Counted from the stretch's first letter, positions 9,204-17,047 are shown. The stretch is DNA of 33,294 nt from an uncultured Collinsella sp. (GCA_900539735.1 UQDE01000025.1:1-33294), one strand, 5' to 3'. The notes: generated by a model not told the origin, from the sequence alone. Numbers and translations are program-made.

Positions 9204-10223
9204 CTATCCCAACTGGAAGAACAGAGCAAGGCCAACGGCACCAAAGGCCGCAGCGATAATCCAAAAACGGATGACGACCTTGGTCTCGGCCCAGCCCTTC
9301 TTTTCGAAATGATGATGGATGGGCGCCATAAGGAAGACGCGCTTGTGCGTAAAGTGGAAATAGACAACCTGAATCATGACCGACAGGGTCTCAACGATAA
9401 ACAGGCCGCCGATGATGAGGGAAACGACTTCGGTGTTGGTCATGATGGACGTGCAGGCAAACGCGGCGCCCAGGGCAAGCGAGCCGGTATCGCCCATAAA
9501 GATGCTCGCCGGATAGCAGTTGAACCACAGAAAGCCCAAGCAGGCACCGGCACACGCGGTGCAGAAGATGGACAGGTTCACGTCTCCGTGCAAAAACGCC
9601 ATGGCAGCCATGGCGAGCATGGCGATCATGGAGGTGCCGCCAGCAAGACCGTCAAGGCCATCGGTCAGGTTCACGGCATTAGAAAGACCGGCGATCATCA
9701 GCCAGCAAAAGACAATGTAGAGCCACGGGAACGAAAGGCCGCAGATGGTGGTCGAAAGAACACCGAGGTCAATCGTCAGGCCGCCGGGAAAACGAATCTC
9801 GGGGGCGACGCCGCACCAGTTGACGGCAAGTACCGTAAAGGTGACACAGATAATGGTTAGGCCGATCATCTTGGCATGAGGCGTCAGACCGAGCGAGCGC
9901 CCGTGCGTAACGGAGGTCAGGTCGTCGATCAGGCCCAGCACGCCGGTTGCCAGCGTGGCGAGCAGCACGAGCACGAGCTCGGTGGTGAGCTTGCCCATCA
10001 GCAGGCAGGTCAGCGAGATCGCGACGAGGATGACAACGCCACCCATGGTGGGCGTTCCCTGCTTAACCAAATGACGCTTGGGGCCGTCGGCACGAACCTG
10101 CTGGCCGATACCCTCGACCTTGAGCAGCTTGATCCACCACGGCATGAGCAGCAGCGCAATGGCAGCGGCGATGCCAAGCCCCAAAAAAGCCTGATACGTT
10201 GGATACGAGGGATTGCCGAACAT
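9204..10223 (-). CDS. mraY: Phospho-N-acetylmuramoyl-pentapeptide transferase MraY
   Basis: Integral membrane enzyme that transfers phospho-MurNAc-pentapeptide to undecaprenyl phosphate, giving lipid I. The 339-aa product has about ten membrane segments. The catalytic Asp pair is in LIDDLTS (Asp100, Asp101), followed by the NLTDGLDGLAGG motif (185-196), a further Asp in FMGDTGSLALG (Asp245), and the HHH motif in APIHHHFEKKG (303-305). Only 3 bases separate its start from the murF stop, so the two are probably translationally coupled. Length and motifs are all standard. Confidence 0.97.
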   Translation of the reverse strand: MFGNPSYPTYQAFLGLGIAAAIALLLMPWWIKLLKVEGIGQQVRADGPKRHLVKQGTPTMGGVVILVAISLTCLLMGKLTTELVLVLLATLATGVLGLIDDLTSVTHGRSLGLTPHAKMIGLTIICVTFTVLAVNWCGVAPEIRFPGGLTIDLGVLSTTICGLSFPWLYIVFCWLMIAGLSNAVNLTDGLDGLAGGTSMIAMLAMAAMAFLHGDVNLSIFCTACAGACLGFLWFNCYPASIFMGDTGSLALGAAFACTSIMTNTEVVSLIIGGLFIVETLSVMIQVVYFHFTHKRVFLMAPIHHHFEKKGWAETKVVIRFWIIAAAFGAVGLALFFQLG

Positions 10224-10226
10224 GGG

Positions 10227-11651
10227 CTAGCACACACCTTCCACAAAGCGGTCGAGCTCAACAAAACGGGAACCCTTGACCAGTACAACATCATGTTTTT
10301 CAAGCGCGCCGCCCATGCGGTCGAGCACCTGCTGATAATCGGAGAACACCTGGATGCGGTCCTCGTCCATGCCCATCATGCGCGCGGCATCGGCCATAAG
10401 CTGGGCCAGCTCACCACCCACGCACGCCAGCATGTCGAGCTTCTTGGCGGCGGCATAGGCGCCCACGAGCTCATGCATGCGAGGAGCCTCATCGCCCATC
10501 TCGCCCATCTCGCCCAGGATCGCCATGCGAGACCCCGTGCACGAAAGCGAGCACAGCAGATCGAGGCCAGCAGCCATGGATTCGGCACTGGCGTTATAGG
10601 AATCGTCGATGACGCGGGCACCGCTCTTGGCGCGCTTGATCTCTTGGCGGTGACCGGTGATCGTGAGGCCCCTAAAGGCAGCATCGATCTGCTCGGGCGT
10701 CACGCCCAGGCGATAGGCAACCGCGGCGGCCTTAACGGCATTTGGGACGGACTGCACGCCGGGGATGGCAAGCATGGTATCGATTGTCTCGCCCTGACCA
10801 AAATCGAGCGTAAAGACCGGACGGCCCTCGTCATCAACTCGAACGTCGCGGGCACGGACCTCATCATCGTCCGAGACGCCGGCCAGCATCACGTCGATAC
10901 CAGCAGGCTGGGCGAACGTATCGCGAATGAACGGCGTAAAGTCGTCCTCGCCGCCCAAAACCAGCAGCGGCAAGAAGTCGCCAGCGGCGCACATACCCTG
11001 GACAATCTCGGCCTTAGCGCGGGCGATGTTCTCGCGGCTACCCAAAATGCCGATATGAGAGGTACCAATCTTGCTCACGATGGCAAGGTTGGGATTGGCG
11101 GACTGGGACAGGCGCTCGATCTCGTGGAAATGGTTCATGCCCATCTCGAGCACCAGGACCTCGGTATCGGCCGGAGCGGAAAGCACCGTGAGTGGCATGC
11201 CGATCAGGTTATTGAAATTGCCCTTGGTGGCCCAGACACGATAGCGCTTGGCGAGCACAGCGGCGAGCACGTCCTTGGTCGTCGTCTTGCCGATGGAACC
11301 GGTAATACCAACGACCAGGCAGCCAAGCTCCAGACGGTACGTGTGCGCCAAACGCAGCAGAAACTCCTCGGGATCATCGGTCAGCAAGATGGCACAGCCC
11401 TTGTCCTGCGCCAGCGAGACCAGCTCGGCCTCGGGCTCACGCGTCATCACGACGGCGCCGGCACCCGACTGGACGGCACGGGAAGCAAAATCATTGCCGT
11501 CGACGTTTTCACCGGGAAAGGCGACGAAAATCGTCCCTTCCTCGACCTGGCGCGAGTCGATAACGCACCCGCGGCATACCTGATCGGCTTCTCCCGTCAC
11601 GGTTCGGGCCCCTGTTGCGGCCGCGAGGTTGTTGACGGCGATCTCTATCAT
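10227..11651 (-). CDS. murF: UDP-N-acetylmuramoyl-tripeptide--D-alanyl-D-alanine ligase MurF
   Basis: Mur ligase that adds D-Ala-D-Ala to the stem peptide. The 474-aa product has the N-terminal substrate-binding DSRQVEEGTIFVAFPGENVDG region typical of MurE and MurF. The ATP loop GITGSIGKTTT is at 115-125, followed by LEMGMNHFHEIE and DDSYNASAESM, both diagnostic of MurF. GGGGAG lies 6 bases upstream of the ATG. The 127 bases between it and ftsI contain a TACAAT -10-like box (11694-11689) without a good -35, so an internal promoter is possible. murE, often found just before murF, is absent here. Confidence 0.96.
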   Translation of the reverse strand: MIEIAVNNLAAATGARTVTGEADQVCRGCVIDSRQVEEGTIFVAFPGENVDGNDFASRAVQSGAGAVVMTREPEAELVSLAQDKGCAILLTDDPEEFLLRLAHTYRLELGCLVVGITGSIGKTTTKDVLAAVLAKRYRVWATKGNFNNLIGMPLTVLSAPADTEVLVLEMGMNHFHEIERLSQSANPNLAIVSKIGTSHIGILGSRENIARAKAEIVQGMCAAGDFLPLLVLGGEDDFTPFIRDTFAQPAGIDVMLAGVSDDDEVRARDVRVDDEGRPVFTLDFGQGETIDTMLAIPGVQSVPNAVKAAAVAYRLGVTPEQIDAAFRGLTITGHRQEIKRAKSGARVIDDSYNASAESMAAGLDLLCSLSCTGSRMAILGEMGEMGDEAPRMHELVGAYAAAKKLDMLACVGGELAQLMADAARMMGMDEDRIQVFSDYQQVLDRMGGALEKHDVVLVKGSRFVELDRFVEGVC

Positions 11652-11778
11652 TGCAGCTCCCCTGTAAACCTAATAATGCTATCGGCGTATTGTATCCCAG
11701 CGCCGCGCATGCGTGGTGCAGGGCATGTGAACACCCCTCATATGGGACAACAAACCACGCCCCAAAGATTGTAACCCC

Positions 11779-13644
11779 CTACTTCGTGTGCGGGATACCC
11801 AGCACGTCGAGCGCGTTGGCCATAATGGACTGGAACGGCACCGCAGCGGCATCTGAGCCGCTCGGCGTTCCGTCGAGCGTGATATAGCACAGCACCTTGG
11901 GCGATTGTGCCGGTGCAAAGCCCATAAAGGACGACATGTAGTTCTCCTTGAGGTAGCCGCCGTTCTCGTCGGCTCGTTCGGCCGTACCGGTCTTACCCGC
12001 CACGTCATAGCCGTCAACCGCGCCGCCAACGCCCGTTCCCTCGGACACGACCGTCTGCATGCACGATGTCACCTGGGATGCGGCGTCCTCCGAAATCGCG
12101 CGCTCGCCTTCGCCCCAGTCCTTCTCGTCGCCTTTGCTGGACTTATAGAAGTGCGGGGTCATCATCACGCCGCCGTTGGCGATGCCGCCCACGGCACGTG
12201 CGATCTCAATCGGCGAGACGGACAGCGCCTGTCCAAAGCTCATCGAACCCAGCGTGGCGCCGTCATACTGGTCACGCTCCTTGACGATGCCCAGGCTCTC
12301 GCCCGGAAAATCGACACCGGAGCTGTGACCTATGCCCCACTTGTCCACATAGGCGGCAAAGTCATCCGCACCGATCTTGCGCCCCACCAGGACAAAGCCC
12401 ACGTTGGACGAACGGCGCATCATCTCGCGCACATCCATGGTCATGGCATAGTCGCGCTTGTCGGCATCGGTGACGGTATCGTCACCCACCTTGATGCTCG
12501 CCGGCACCTCAAACGACGTACTCGATCGCACGACGCCCAAGTCGAAGCCGGCGCCCGCCACGAGCGTCTTAAAGACCGAGCCGGGCTCGTAGGCGTCGGT
12601 GACCAGGCGCAAGTTCATATCCTCGGTCTTGGCGTTTTCCAGATCGGTCTGGTCGTAGGTCGGGTACGAGCAGGCGGCGAGAATTTCACCAGTCGTGGGG
12701 TCGGTGACCAAAGCCGAGCCGTTCTTGGCCTTTGTCTTCTCGACAGCCTCCGCCAAAGCATCCTCAGCCGCTCGCTGCATATTGACGTCGAGCGTCGTCA
12801 CGATGTCAACGCCGTCGACCGCAGCCACCTTTTTATAGGCACCGCCCGCGATATAGCTGCCGTCCCTCGCGCGCTCGCGCACGAGGGTACCATTCGTGCC
12901 GGTCAGAAGCTTGTTGTATTGCTTTTCGAGACCCGTCAAGCCGTCGTTGTCTACATTCACTACACCCAGCACCTGCGATGCCAGATTGCCGTATGGATAT
13001 ACGCGCTTCATGGCCTGCTCAAAAAGCACGCCGGGCAGGTTCTTCTTCTCCAGCGCCGCAGCATCGTCTTCGTCCACCTGGCGCTTGATATACACCCAGG
13101 TGCCATCGGACTCGACGAGCTTGCGGCAGGTCTTTTTATCGATTCCAGTTGCCTTGACCAGCGCCGACACCGTCTTGTCAACATCCTCGACAAGCTGCGG
13201 GTTCACGGCGATGTTGCGACATTCGACCGACGACGCCAGCACGTTACCGTTGCGGTCGTAGATGGTGCCGCGTTTGGCATAGAGGGTCTGTGCAAGCAGG
13301 CGGCGCGCATCGGCACGCTCGCGCAGTTTATCGGCTTCGACAATTTGATAGTCGGCAAGGCGAAAGACGCCCAAGCTCAAACCAAGCCCGATGAAGCCCA
13401 TGATGGCTTTGCGGCGAGGCAGAGGCGTGCCTGTGAGCCATTCGGTCGACGAACTCTTGCGCGACCTGGTGTTATGCATTTGAGGGCCGTCCGAGCCGCG
13501 AAGTCGCGACGCCGGGTCGTTGCCACGGGACTGCCCGGCGTTGTAAGATTGCCGACCCGTTCCTTGATAACCAGAACGTCCCCGCGACGAGGGACGTCCA
13601 GAACCGCGGCCCCCATCGGAACCGCGGCGATAGTCATTTGTCAT
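11779..13644 (-). CDS. ftsI: FtsI/PBP3-type division transpeptidase
   Basis: Class B penicillin-binding protein that cross-links septal peptidoglycan. The 621-aa product begins with about 75 basic, Gly/Arg/Ser-rich cytoplasmic residues. One membrane anchor follows (about 80-97), then a dimerisation domain starting KRGTIYDRNGNVLA (124-137) and the transpeptidase domain. Its active-site motifs are SVFK (Ser356, Lys359), SSN (412-414) and KTGT (551-554). No C-terminal PASTA domains are present, unlike the SpoVD/PBP2x type. It begins 17 bases after the ftsL-like gene and should form the septal synthase with FtsW. Confidence 0.95.
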   Translation of the reverse strand: MTNDYRRGSDGGRGSGRPSSRGRSGYQGTGRQSYNAGQSRGNDPASRLRGSDGPQMHNTRSRKSSSTEWLTGTPLPRRKAIMGFIGLGLSLGVFRLADYQIVEADKLRERADARRLLAQTLYAKRGTIYDRNGNVLASSVECRNIAVNPQLVEDVDKTVSALVKATGIDKKTCRKLVESDGTWVYIKRQVDEDDAAALEKKNLPGVLFEQAMKRVYPYGNLASQVLGVVNVDNDGLTGLEKQYNKLLTGTNGTLVRERARDGSYIAGGAYKKVAAVDGVDIVTTLDVNMQRAAEDALAEAVEKTKAKNGSALVTDPTTGEILAACSYPTYDQTDLENAKTEDMNLRLVTDAYEPGSVFKTLVAGAGFDLGVVRSSTSFEVPASIKVGDDTVTDADKRDYAMTMDVREMMRRSSNVGFVLVGRKIGADDFAAYVDKWGIGHSSGVDFPGESLGIVKERDQYDGATLGSMSFGQALSVSPIEIARAVGGIANGGVMMTPHFYKSSKGDEKDWGEGERAISEDAASQVTSCMQTVVSEGTGVGGAVDGYDVAGKTGTAERADENGGYLKENYMSSFMGFAPAQSPKVLCYITLDGTPSGSDAAAVPFQSIMANALDVLGIPHTK

Positions 13645-13661
13645 ACTCAGCTACCGTCTTG

Positions 13662-14132
13662 CTACTGAGCGGTCGCGGTCGCGTTGGCGCCCGCGGCTGC
13701 ATCCTGCGAAAAGTCAAGTGTAACGCTCTCGCTGGGCTCCACCATGCCATAAGCGCCCGCAAGGTCGCGAATGCGCGTGTCGGCGCCATAGACCGAATGC
13801 ATGACCTCCAGGTCGGAGCTCTCATCGGTCGCCTTTTCGAGCGTGCTGGTAAGCTCGGCGTTGCTGTTGAGCACCTGGGCCGTAACGCCGGCGAGCGCCA
13901 CGCGGGCGACGCCGATCGTCATGAAGATAGCCGCAATGATGCAAAACGTTTTAAGAACGCTCATGAAAACCGGGCTTACCGCCTGGTTTGCCTGACGGCC
14001 CGCGCCCGTGTAGACATCAAAGCGCGGCGCGCGCTGCTCACGGGGAGCAACGGGGGCCTGCGGCGTCTCACGATAGGCGGGCATGGCGTTCATATCATAG
14101 GCGAGTGCTGCGCTTGAAGTGTTGTAGCCCAT
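13662..14132 (-). CDS. ftsL: FtsL-like divisome protein
   Basis: Small bitopic protein of 156 aa: a hydrophilic N-terminus (1-50), a single membrane segment (about 56-82), then a likely coiled coil (84-115) with the IRDLAGAYGMV-P segment (121-133). That segment matches the conserved C-terminal part of FtsL. The tail is Ala/Gly/Thr-rich. FtsL diverges strongly in sequence, so the call rests on topology, this short motif and its position between rsmH and ftsI. It should act with FtsB/DivIC and FtsQ to activate FtsWI. Confidence 0.8.
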   Translation of the reverse strand: MGYNTSSAALAYDMNAMPAYRETPQAPVAPREQRAPRFDVYTGAGRQANQAVSPVFMSVLKTFCIIAAIFMTIGVARVALAGVTAQVLNSNAELTSTLEKATDESSDLEVMHSVYGADTRIRDLAGAYGMVEPSESVTLDFSQDAAAGANATATAQ

Positions 14133-14222
14133 GATATGCCGCCTCCCATCCCGAGTACGTTGGTAGTGTGTTTAAGCTTCGTTTATGGTGCGAGCGGGAG
14201 GTCCAATATCGCGCGGTCGCGC

Positions 14223-15188
14223 CTACAGACGCTGCGCCACGCGGATTTTGGCTGATCTCGCCCGAGGGTTGCGCTCAACCTCATCAGGCTGGGCAACCAA
14301 GGGTTTGCGGGTGATGACCTTGAGTATCGGCACGTTGCCGCACACGCACACCGGAATCTCCGGCGGACACGTGCACCCCTGGCTCATCTCCTTAAAGTGG
14401 TTCTTTACGATACGGTCCTCGAGCGAGTGATACGAGATGACGCAGATACGTCCGCCCGGGTTGAGCCACCTGGTGGCGGCATCAAGCCCTCGTTCGAGCA
14501 CATCGAGCTCGTGATTGACCTCGATGCGAATGGCCTGGAAACTTTTCTTGGCCGGGTGTCCGCCATGCCGACGAGCGGCAGCCGGGATACCCGCCTTGAT
14601 GATCTCGACAAATTGGCCGGTGGTTTCGATCGGTTCTTGCTCGCGGCGGCGCACGATCTCGCGCGCAATCTGCGAGGCGAACTTCTCTTCTCCGTAGACG
14701 CGTAGAATCCGGGCGAGGTCGTGTTCGTTATAGGTGTTGATGACCTCAGCTGCGTTTAAGGTGTTATTACCCGGATCCATCCGCATGTCCAATGGGGCGT
14801 CCTCGTTATACGAAAAGCCCCTGCCAGGGATATCGAGTTGCGGTGACGAAACGCCCAAATCGAACAGGAAGCCATCGACCCCGGGCACCTCGGCCGAGCA
14901 AAGCAGCTCGTCCAAGTCGCCGAAGTTGCCCTTCAGCAGCTGGTGCGGAACGCCGGGAACCTCGCGGTCCAGACGGGCACCAGCGGCCTCGAGGGCCATG
15001 TCGTCCTGATCGACGCCGAGCAAAAGGCCCGTCTCCCCCACCTGCGCGGCCATCTTTACCGAATGGCCGGCACCGCCAAGGGTGCAATCGCAGACAACGG
15101 AGCCGCTCTTTAGCCGCAGCGACTCAAGCACTTCGCCGAGCATGACAGGTTCATGCCGATATTCTTGTGTCAAGATCCCACGCTCCAT
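14223..15188 (-). CDS. rsmH: 16S rRNA (cytosine(1402)-N(4))-methyltransferase RsmH (MraW)
   Basis: SAM-dependent enzyme that N4-methylates C1402 in the decoding centre of 16S rRNA. The 321-aa product shows HEPVMLGEVLESL (12-24), the SAM motif CDCTLGGAGHS (33-43), FDLGVSSPQLD, and the SYHSLEDRIVKNHF motif typical of the family. The normal C-terminal region RNPRARSAKIRVAQRL is complete. It starts 20 bases after mraZ. The upstream ribosome site is weak; a TTG five codons downstream, with GGAG before it, is an alternative start. Confidence 0.96.
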   Translation of the reverse strand: MERGILTQEYRHEPVMLGEVLESLRLKSGSVVCDCTLGGAGHSVKMAAQVGETGLLLGVDQDDMALEAAGARLDREVPGVPHQLLKGNFGDLDELLCSAEVPGVDGFLFDLGVSSPQLDIPGRGFSYNEDAPLDMRMDPGNNTLNAAEVINTYNEHDLARILRVYGEEKFASQIAREIVRRREQEPIETTGQFVEIIKAGIPAAARRHGGHPAKKSFQAIRIEVNHELDVLERGLDAATRWLNPGGRICVISYHSLEDRIVKNHFKEMSQGCTCPPEIPVCVCGNVPILKVITRKPLVAQPDEVERNPRARSAKIRVAQRL

Positions 15189-15208
15189 CCGTTACCCGTG
15201 CCTTGCCC

Positions 15209-15643
15209 TTACGAGAAGAAGAGGTCCAGCAGGGCCTCATCGTCATCGTCCTCATCGGCCGCGGCGCGATCCCAAACCTCAAGGTGGTCGTAGTTGCCCA
15301 CAACCGTGACCTCGCGGTCGAGGTTCGCCTGCTTGCGGAGAGACTCGGAAAGACCGATACGACCGGCGCTGTCCACGTCCATCGACGTGGTGCGCTTGTT
15401 GATCGCCCTCATGAGCTTCTGGTCGTTGATGTCACGCGGGTTAAAACCCTCGTGGCCCTCACGACCCGCGAAGAGTCCTTCGACCCACTTATCGAAGGCC
15501 TCGGCAGAGAACACGTACAGAGCATCGACATCCAGGGCTTTGAACACGCGAACGTGCTCTCCAAGCTCCTCGCGAAGGGGTGCAGGCAGGGATAGACGAC
15601 CTTTTGCATCGAGATTGCGCTCGTATGCACCCGTCATTCCCAT
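15209..15643 (-). CDS. mraZ: Transcriptional regulator MraZ
   Basis: DNA-binding regulator of the dcw cluster with two AbrB/MazE-like swapped-hairpin domains. The 144-aa product has the repeated motifs DAKGRLSLPAPLRE (about 12-25) and DSAGRIGLSESLRK (about 90-103), and ends in an acidic Asp/Glu-rich tail. It is the first gene of the cluster. GGGGAGGG lies 5 bases before the ATG. MraZ usually controls its own promoter by binding short repeated TGGG-type boxes, and several such boxes lie upstream of the -35 (15748-15785). Confidence 0.96.
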   Translation of the reverse strand: MGMTGAYERNLDAKGRLSLPAPLREELGEHVRVFKALDVDALYVFSAEAFDKWVEGLFAGREGHEGFNPRDINDQKLMRAINKRTTSMDVDSAGRIGLSESLRKQANLDREVTVVGNYDHLEVWDRAAADEDDDDEALLDLFFS

Positions 15644-15679
15644 GTGCGCCCTCCCCTCGGTTACTCAGATGGCACGTAC

Positions 15680-15696
15680 GCGGGGAACCACCCCGC
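15680..15696. promoter_or_regulatory. Palindromic operator candidate 1 in mraZ leader
   Basis: GCGGGG-AACCA-CCCCGC is a perfect 6-bp inverted repeat in the 5' leader of mraZ. Its core, GGGGAACCRCCCC, is repeated at 15719-15731, 37 bp away, centre to centre. The pair flanks the -10 element. The binding protein is unknown; MraZ itself is possible. Confidence 0.5.
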
Positions 15697-15711
15697 CTGT
15701 CGACGTCATCA

Positions 15712-15740
15712 ATAATATGGGGAACCGCCCCATTTTTCAA
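15712..15740 (-). promoter_or_regulatory. Main dcw promoter (mraZ)
   Basis: On the minus strand, TTGAAA (15740-15735) and TATTAT (15717-15712) are separated by exactly 17 bases, a near-consensus vegetative promoter. Transcription should begin near 15705 and give a leader of about 60 bases before mraZ. Confidence 0.8.
15718..15732. promoter_or_regulatory. Palindromic operator candidate 2 within the mraZ promoter spacer
   Basis: TGGGG-AACCG-CCCCA is a perfect 5-bp inverted repeat that fills the spacer between -10 and -35. It shares the GGGGAACCRCCCC core with the leader palindrome at 15680-15696. A protein bound here would block RNA polymerase. Confidence 0.5.
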
Positions 15741-15747
15741 CACCTTT

Positions 15748-15785
15748 CCCCACCCCTTCCCCCACCCCGCCCCACCACTCCACCC
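15748..15785 (-). promoter_or_regulatory. GTGGGG direct repeats, candidate MraZ boxes
   Basis: On the minus strand GTGGGG occurs at 15775, 15765 and 15753 (5' ends), with further GTGG copies at 15783 and 15778. The clear copies are 10 and 12 bp apart, close to one helical turn. Known MraZ sites are short TGGG-type repeats with about 10-bp periodicity. These lie just upstream of the -35. Confidence 0.6.
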
Positions 15786-15786
15786 T

Positions 15787-15842
15787 CAATATGTTGTAAA
15801 ACACCCCCGAGCATATGTTCGAAAACACAATATGTTGTGTTT
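15787..15842. promoter_or_regulatory. Three ATATGTT palindromes upstream of mraZ, one LexA-like
   Basis: ATATGTT occurs three times (15789, 15813, 15830), each time in a dyad. They are CAA-TATG-TTG at 15787-15796, CGAGCATATGTTCG at 15808-15821, and AAACACAA-TATG-TTGTGTTT at 15823-15842, the last with perfect 8-bp arms. The middle site differs at one position from the Gram-positive LexA consensus CGAACRNRYGTTCG. The target gene is unclear; mraZ is the nearest downstream gene. Confidence 0.45.
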
Positions 15843-16002
15843 GCAGCAACGGCGGGATGCCACCTGTAGAACCACGCCCGCGAACCTCAACCTTCAAGTT
15901 GACCTTGAGGCGATTTTTACGTCCCTTTACACGCCGTTCACATCGCCCCCAAACTCCCCCACCCACGACACACACGGCCCACCACCGCGTCGGTGTCTGG
16001 CG

Positions 16003-16070
16003 AAAAATGGGACGGGCCCCAGATTGCCCATGCGCGCAAAAGTGCGTCTCGGCAATCTGGGGCCCGTCCC
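16003..16070 (-). terminator. xerD terminator with 20-bp perfect stem
   Basis: The arms 16009-16028 and 16051-16070 are perfect 20-base complements, with a 22-base loop. On the minus strand the stem is followed by ATTTTTC. It lies 34 bases after the xerD stop. The stem is unusually long for a terminator and may also be an intergenic repeat. Confidence 0.75.
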
Positions 16071-16103
16071 CAAATACCTATAAATATGCAGGCCAGCGAT
16101 GTG

Positions 16104-17045
16104 TTAACGATGCGCCAGCGGATGCGCCGCCAGATAGACCTCGGTCAGTTGCGTGCGGTCGACATGCGTGTAGACCTGCGTGGTCGAAATATCGGCATGG
16201 CCCAAAATCTCCTGCAGCACACGCAGGTCGGCACCGCCCGCGAGCATGTGGGTGGCAAAGGAGTGGCGCAAGGTATGGGGATGGAGCCCCACCAGCCCCA
16301 CCTGACGCCCATACCGCTCGCATATCGCATGCACGGCCTGGCGCGACAGGCGACGTCCGTTCTTATTTAAAAAGACCGCCGAGGTCTCGGTTCCGCGGGC
16401 ATGGGCCGCCAAGCGAGAACGTCCCTCAGTTACATAGAGCATCAGAGCTCGCGCCGCGCTTCCCACCAGCGGGGACAGGCGTTCCTTTGAGCCCTTACCG
16501 CGAACGAGTACAAAGCCATCGTCAATATGGATATCGCCCACATCGAGCCCCACCAACTCGCTCACACGCAAACCGCATCCGTAGAGCACTTCCAAGATGG
16601 CATGGTCGCGCAAGCCCATCTCGCCCTCGGGGAAGTCTTGATCGAGCAGAGCCGAGACATCCTCCACCGATAGATACTCCGGCAAACGCTCAGCCTTTTT
16701 AGGCAGGCGCAACGCCGTCGTTGGATTTTGGGCTACAGCCCCATCGCGCACCAAAAAGGCATGCAGGCCCTTCACGGCTGCAAGCGCACGCTCCACCGAG
16801 GCATCGGAATAGCCCCCATCGCGACGGTCGGCGACAAAGCCCTCCACGACCTGACGAGTCACCTCTTCAAAAGACGCAATACCCGCCCGCTCCAGATAGG
16901 CGCAGTACGTCGTCAGGTCACGACGATAGGCCGCAATCGTGTTGCGCGCCAAACCCCGCTCGACCGCGAGGTAATCGAGATACTCCCCCGCCGCCACGGC
17001 GAGCGACGAGGGAGTAGCTTCGGTATGTTCCTTATTCGCCGGCAC
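16104..17045 (-). CDS. xerD: Tyrosine recombinase XerD
   Basis: Site-specific recombinase of the XerC/D family that resolves chromosome dimers at dif. The product is 313 aa from the GTG at 17045. An N-terminal SAM-like core-binding domain (YLDYLAVERGLARNTIAAY) is followed by the catalytic domain with Arg160 (GCGLRVSEL), the GKGSKER Lys, His257/Arg260 (HTLRHSFATHML), LGHADISTTQVYTHV and nucleophile Tyr292. The start is uncertain: the GTG lies 2 bases after the pyrG stop with only AAGG ahead of it, and the frame stays open into pyrG. Linkage to pyrG suggests co-transcription. XerD rather than XerC is inferred from the sequence style and this neighbourhood. Confidence 0.9.
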   Translation of the reverse strand: MPANKEHTEATPSSLAVAAGEYLDYLAVERGLARNTIAAYRRDLTTYCAYLERAGIASFEEVTRQVVEGFVADRRDGGYSDASVERALAAVKGLHAFLVRDGAVAQNPTTALRLPKKAERLPEYLSVEDVSALLDQDFPEGEMGLRDHAILEVLYGCGLRVSELVGLDVGDIHIDDGFVLVRGKGSKERLSPLVGSAARALMLYVTEGRSRLAAHARGTETSAVFLNKNGRRLSRQAVHAICERYGRQVGLVGLHPHTLRHSFATHMLAGGADLRVLQEILGHADISTTQVYTHVDRTQLTEVYLAAHPLAHR

Positions 17046-17047
17046 CC

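Larger units (their letters stand above)
15644..16103. other. Intergenic region between xerD and mraZ
   Basis: These 460 bases contain no convincing gene. From the mraZ side they hold the mraZ ribosome site and leader, the promoter, GTGGGG repeats, ATATGTT palindromes, a nested inverted repeat CCTCAA...TTGAGG (15885-15910), and the xerD terminator (16003-16070). Open frames reading rightwards here run on antisense into xerD and look spurious. Confidence 0.7.

Noticed and set aside
9876..11774. 632-codon plus-strand frame opposite mraY and murF, and a 587-codon frame opposite ftsI (11905-13668)
   Set aside because: Both lie antisense to genes with full sets of catalytic motifs; their translations are His/Arg/Asp-rich with no recognisable domain and no ribosome site.
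15885..15910. SoxR box in CCTCAACC...CCTTGAGG
   Set aside because: The dyad is 26 bp, not the 18 bp of SoxR sites, and no promoter with a 19-bp spacer overlaps it; kept only as an unassigned dyad.
15815..16702. Plus-strand open frame from the intergenic region into the xerD antisense strand
   Set aside because: Crosses the xerD terminator stem and lies antisense to the catalytic domain; the product is Arg/Pro/His-rich without a motif.
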